Assembly (NCBI GenBank): GCA_903861005.1
Contig: CAIOSP010000045.1
Location: 62,001 to 126,000, forward strand
Length of the DNA stretch: 64,000 nucleotides
Reading direction: 5' to 3'
Source: an uncultured Pseudomonadota bacterium
Lineage (GTDB): Bacteria; Myxococcota_A; UBA796; GCA-2862545
The notes below the pieces were generated by a model. It did not search any database, was not told where the DNA came from, and saw nothing but the letters and a program-made list of their open reading frames with translations. Position 1 is the first letter of the stretch. Every line of letters begins with the position of its first letter. This document shows, in pieces, positions 62,960 to 64,000 of the stretch. A program made the translations under genes and the position numbers.

Positions 62960-64000
62960 TCAGGGTGACTTGAGCCAGTCTCCGAACCAACCCGGCGGGA
63001 TCCGGCGCATCGCCAGGATGACCGCCGTTTCTGGCTTGACGCCTGGTCCCGCGTCGGTCCGCGTGAGCTGGTTGGGGTTCGTGAACTCCCACACCACCTC
63101 GCCGTCCGGCGCGACCTCGTAGACGTCGCCGACGATCGCGTGGGTGACCAACGTGTCGCCGTTCTCGAGCGCCTGCACCGCGCCCAACATGCGCGCGCGG
63201 ATCGGCGGCGCGTCGCCCGACGGCCACGACCACACCAGCCGGTCGGCGACGCTGTCCCACACGAGCGCGCGGGCGGTGCCCGCCGGGCCTCCGACGTTGT
63301 CGAACAGCTGGATGCGACCGTCGCCCAGCGGCGTGGCGTCGTGCTGCTGCCGCCACGGGCCTCGCTCGGACCAGACGACCCGCGCCGTCGGCACGTTCAC
63401 CACGACGAGCGCGCTCGGGTTGCGCAGGCTGACCAGGAGGTTGGGCCCCTTGGGCAGCCCGGGGATCGCGCCGTCCGCCACCACCCGCACCGAGTTCGCG
63501 TGGAAGATGTCGGGCGGGTGCGGCGGTGTGGGGAACACCTTGGCCAAGTGCTCGGGCGCCGCCTGCAGCGCCGACAGGAGATCGACGCGCTCGATCAGGT
63601 GGCCGTCGGCGCCGCGGTGCTCGACCTGATCGCGCCACACCGACATCGGTGCCCCGAACGCGTCCGTGGTGCGCCGCTCGTCGGAGATCACCCAGAGCGA
63701 TCCGTCCGGCTCGATCTCTAGGTGGTGGTGGAACCCGCCCGGGATCGCCCACAGGACGCGCGAGTCGCGGTCCAGCTTCACCAAGCCATAGGTCTGCCAG
63801 ATGGCGACGAGCTCACCCGCCTGCGTGACGTCCACCCGGCTGAAGTGGTGCTGGTGGTGGTCGTCGCGCCGACCCACGATCGTGTCGGGCAGCACCGCGG
63901 CCAGTGAGCTCGACCAGCGGTGCACCTCGTACCCCTGATCGTCGGTGAGGAACGCGACCGAGTCGTGGCCCGAGTCCCACAGGTTCAGCCCCGGTGAGAC
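62960..64000 (-). CDS. Arylsulfotransferase-like (ASST-family) protein, N-terminus outside window
   Basis: The frame is open past 63925 to the window edge (GLNLWDSGHDSVAFLTD), so the 5' end is missing; at least 346 residues are present. Propeller-like segments of the ASST family are seen: DIFHANSVRVV (with a conserved His), GNLLVSLRNPSALVVVN-type strands, GDTLVTHAIVGDVYEV and VVWEFTNPNQ. Several members of this group in deltaproteobacteria lack sulfotransferase activity, so the enzyme call is tentative. It converges with the MYXO-CTERM-like gene, with 17 bp between stop codons. Confidence 0.75.
   Translation of the reverse strand, partial: VSPGLNLWDSGHDSVAFLTDDQGYEVHRWSSSLAAVLPDTIVGRRDDHHQHHFSRVDVTQAGELVAIWQTYGLVKLDRDSRVLWAIPGGFHHHLEIEPDGSLWVISDERRTTDAFGAPMSVWRDQVEHRGADGHLIERVDLLSALQAAPEHLAKVFPTPPHPPDIFHANSVRVVADGAIPGLPKGPNLLVSLRNPSALVVVNVPTARVVWSERGPWRQQHDATPLGDGRIQLFDNVGGPAGTARALVWDSVADRLVWSWPSGDAPPIRARMLGAVQALENGDTLVTHAIVGDVYEVAPDGEVVWEFTNPNQLTRTDAGPGVKPETAVILAMRRIPPGWFGDWLKSP

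Overview
This is about 64 kb of very high-GC (roughly 70%) bacterial chromosome, densely packed, with no gap above about 300 bases that lacks a gene. The best taxonomic guess is Myxococcota or a close deltaproteobacterial relative. Three things support this. A sequence matching the Myxococcus-type LexA box at 16 of 17 positions lies just ahead of lexA. One protein ends in a MYXO-CTERM-like tail. Many lipoproteins carry Asp/Thr/Gly-rich linkers and MopI-type Asp-rich repeats, as is common in that group. No rRNA, tRNA, CRISPR array, insertion sequence or prophage was recognised.

Layout. 1-9949 (minus strand) is a tightly coupled operon: DUF4175 membrane protein, a zinc-peptidase/TPR/thioredoxin fusion, MoxR ATPase, DUF58, a BatA-type VWA protein and DUF4159. 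Next come lexA and an FHA membrane protein. 12.7-17.0 kb (plus strand) holds membrane proteins, a TetR regulator and two paralogous coiled-coil proteins, the second with a Cys/His tail. 17.0-24.7 kb has an ALDH7-type dehydrogenase, secreted or lipoproteins, a solitary Flp pilin, and a sulfatase-fold/TPR lipoprotein coupled to a TPR protein. ligA starts at 24809 and is followed by lipoproteins and a GT87-like membrane protein.

31.6-45.1 kb (minus strand) is a complete complex I operon, nuoA-B-C-D-EF-G-H-I-J-K-L-M-N, in which nuoE and nuoF are one gene. Two further genes follow nuoN: a small unknown protein and an alpha/beta hydrolase. Start and stop codons overlap or nearly touch throughout, which implies strong translational coupling.

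45.3-51.4 kb encodes a NAGPA-like lipoprotein, a lipase-like protein, an unknown protein, a TIGR02147 protein coupled to a poly-Gly lipoprotein, and a poly-Gly lipoprotein with a zincin motif. 51.5-55.7 kb has the ancestral translation/termination order rho-rpmE-prfA-prmC plus a Gre-like protein, but the Rho homologue has lost its P-loop Lys and Thr. 55.9-64 kb holds a PQQ-propeller protein, a large beta-helix lipoprotein, a Fic protein, a MYXO-CTERM-like surface protein and an arylsulfotransferase-like protein that runs off the window.

The most unusual content is the Walker-A-less Rho at the usual rho locus, with a 31-bp tandem repeat between it and rpmE. After that come the peptidase-TPR-thioredoxin fusion in the MoxR operon, the NuoEF fusion, and the paralogous coiled-coil pair next to the TetR gene. 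All functions are inferred by reading the sequence; no database search was run.
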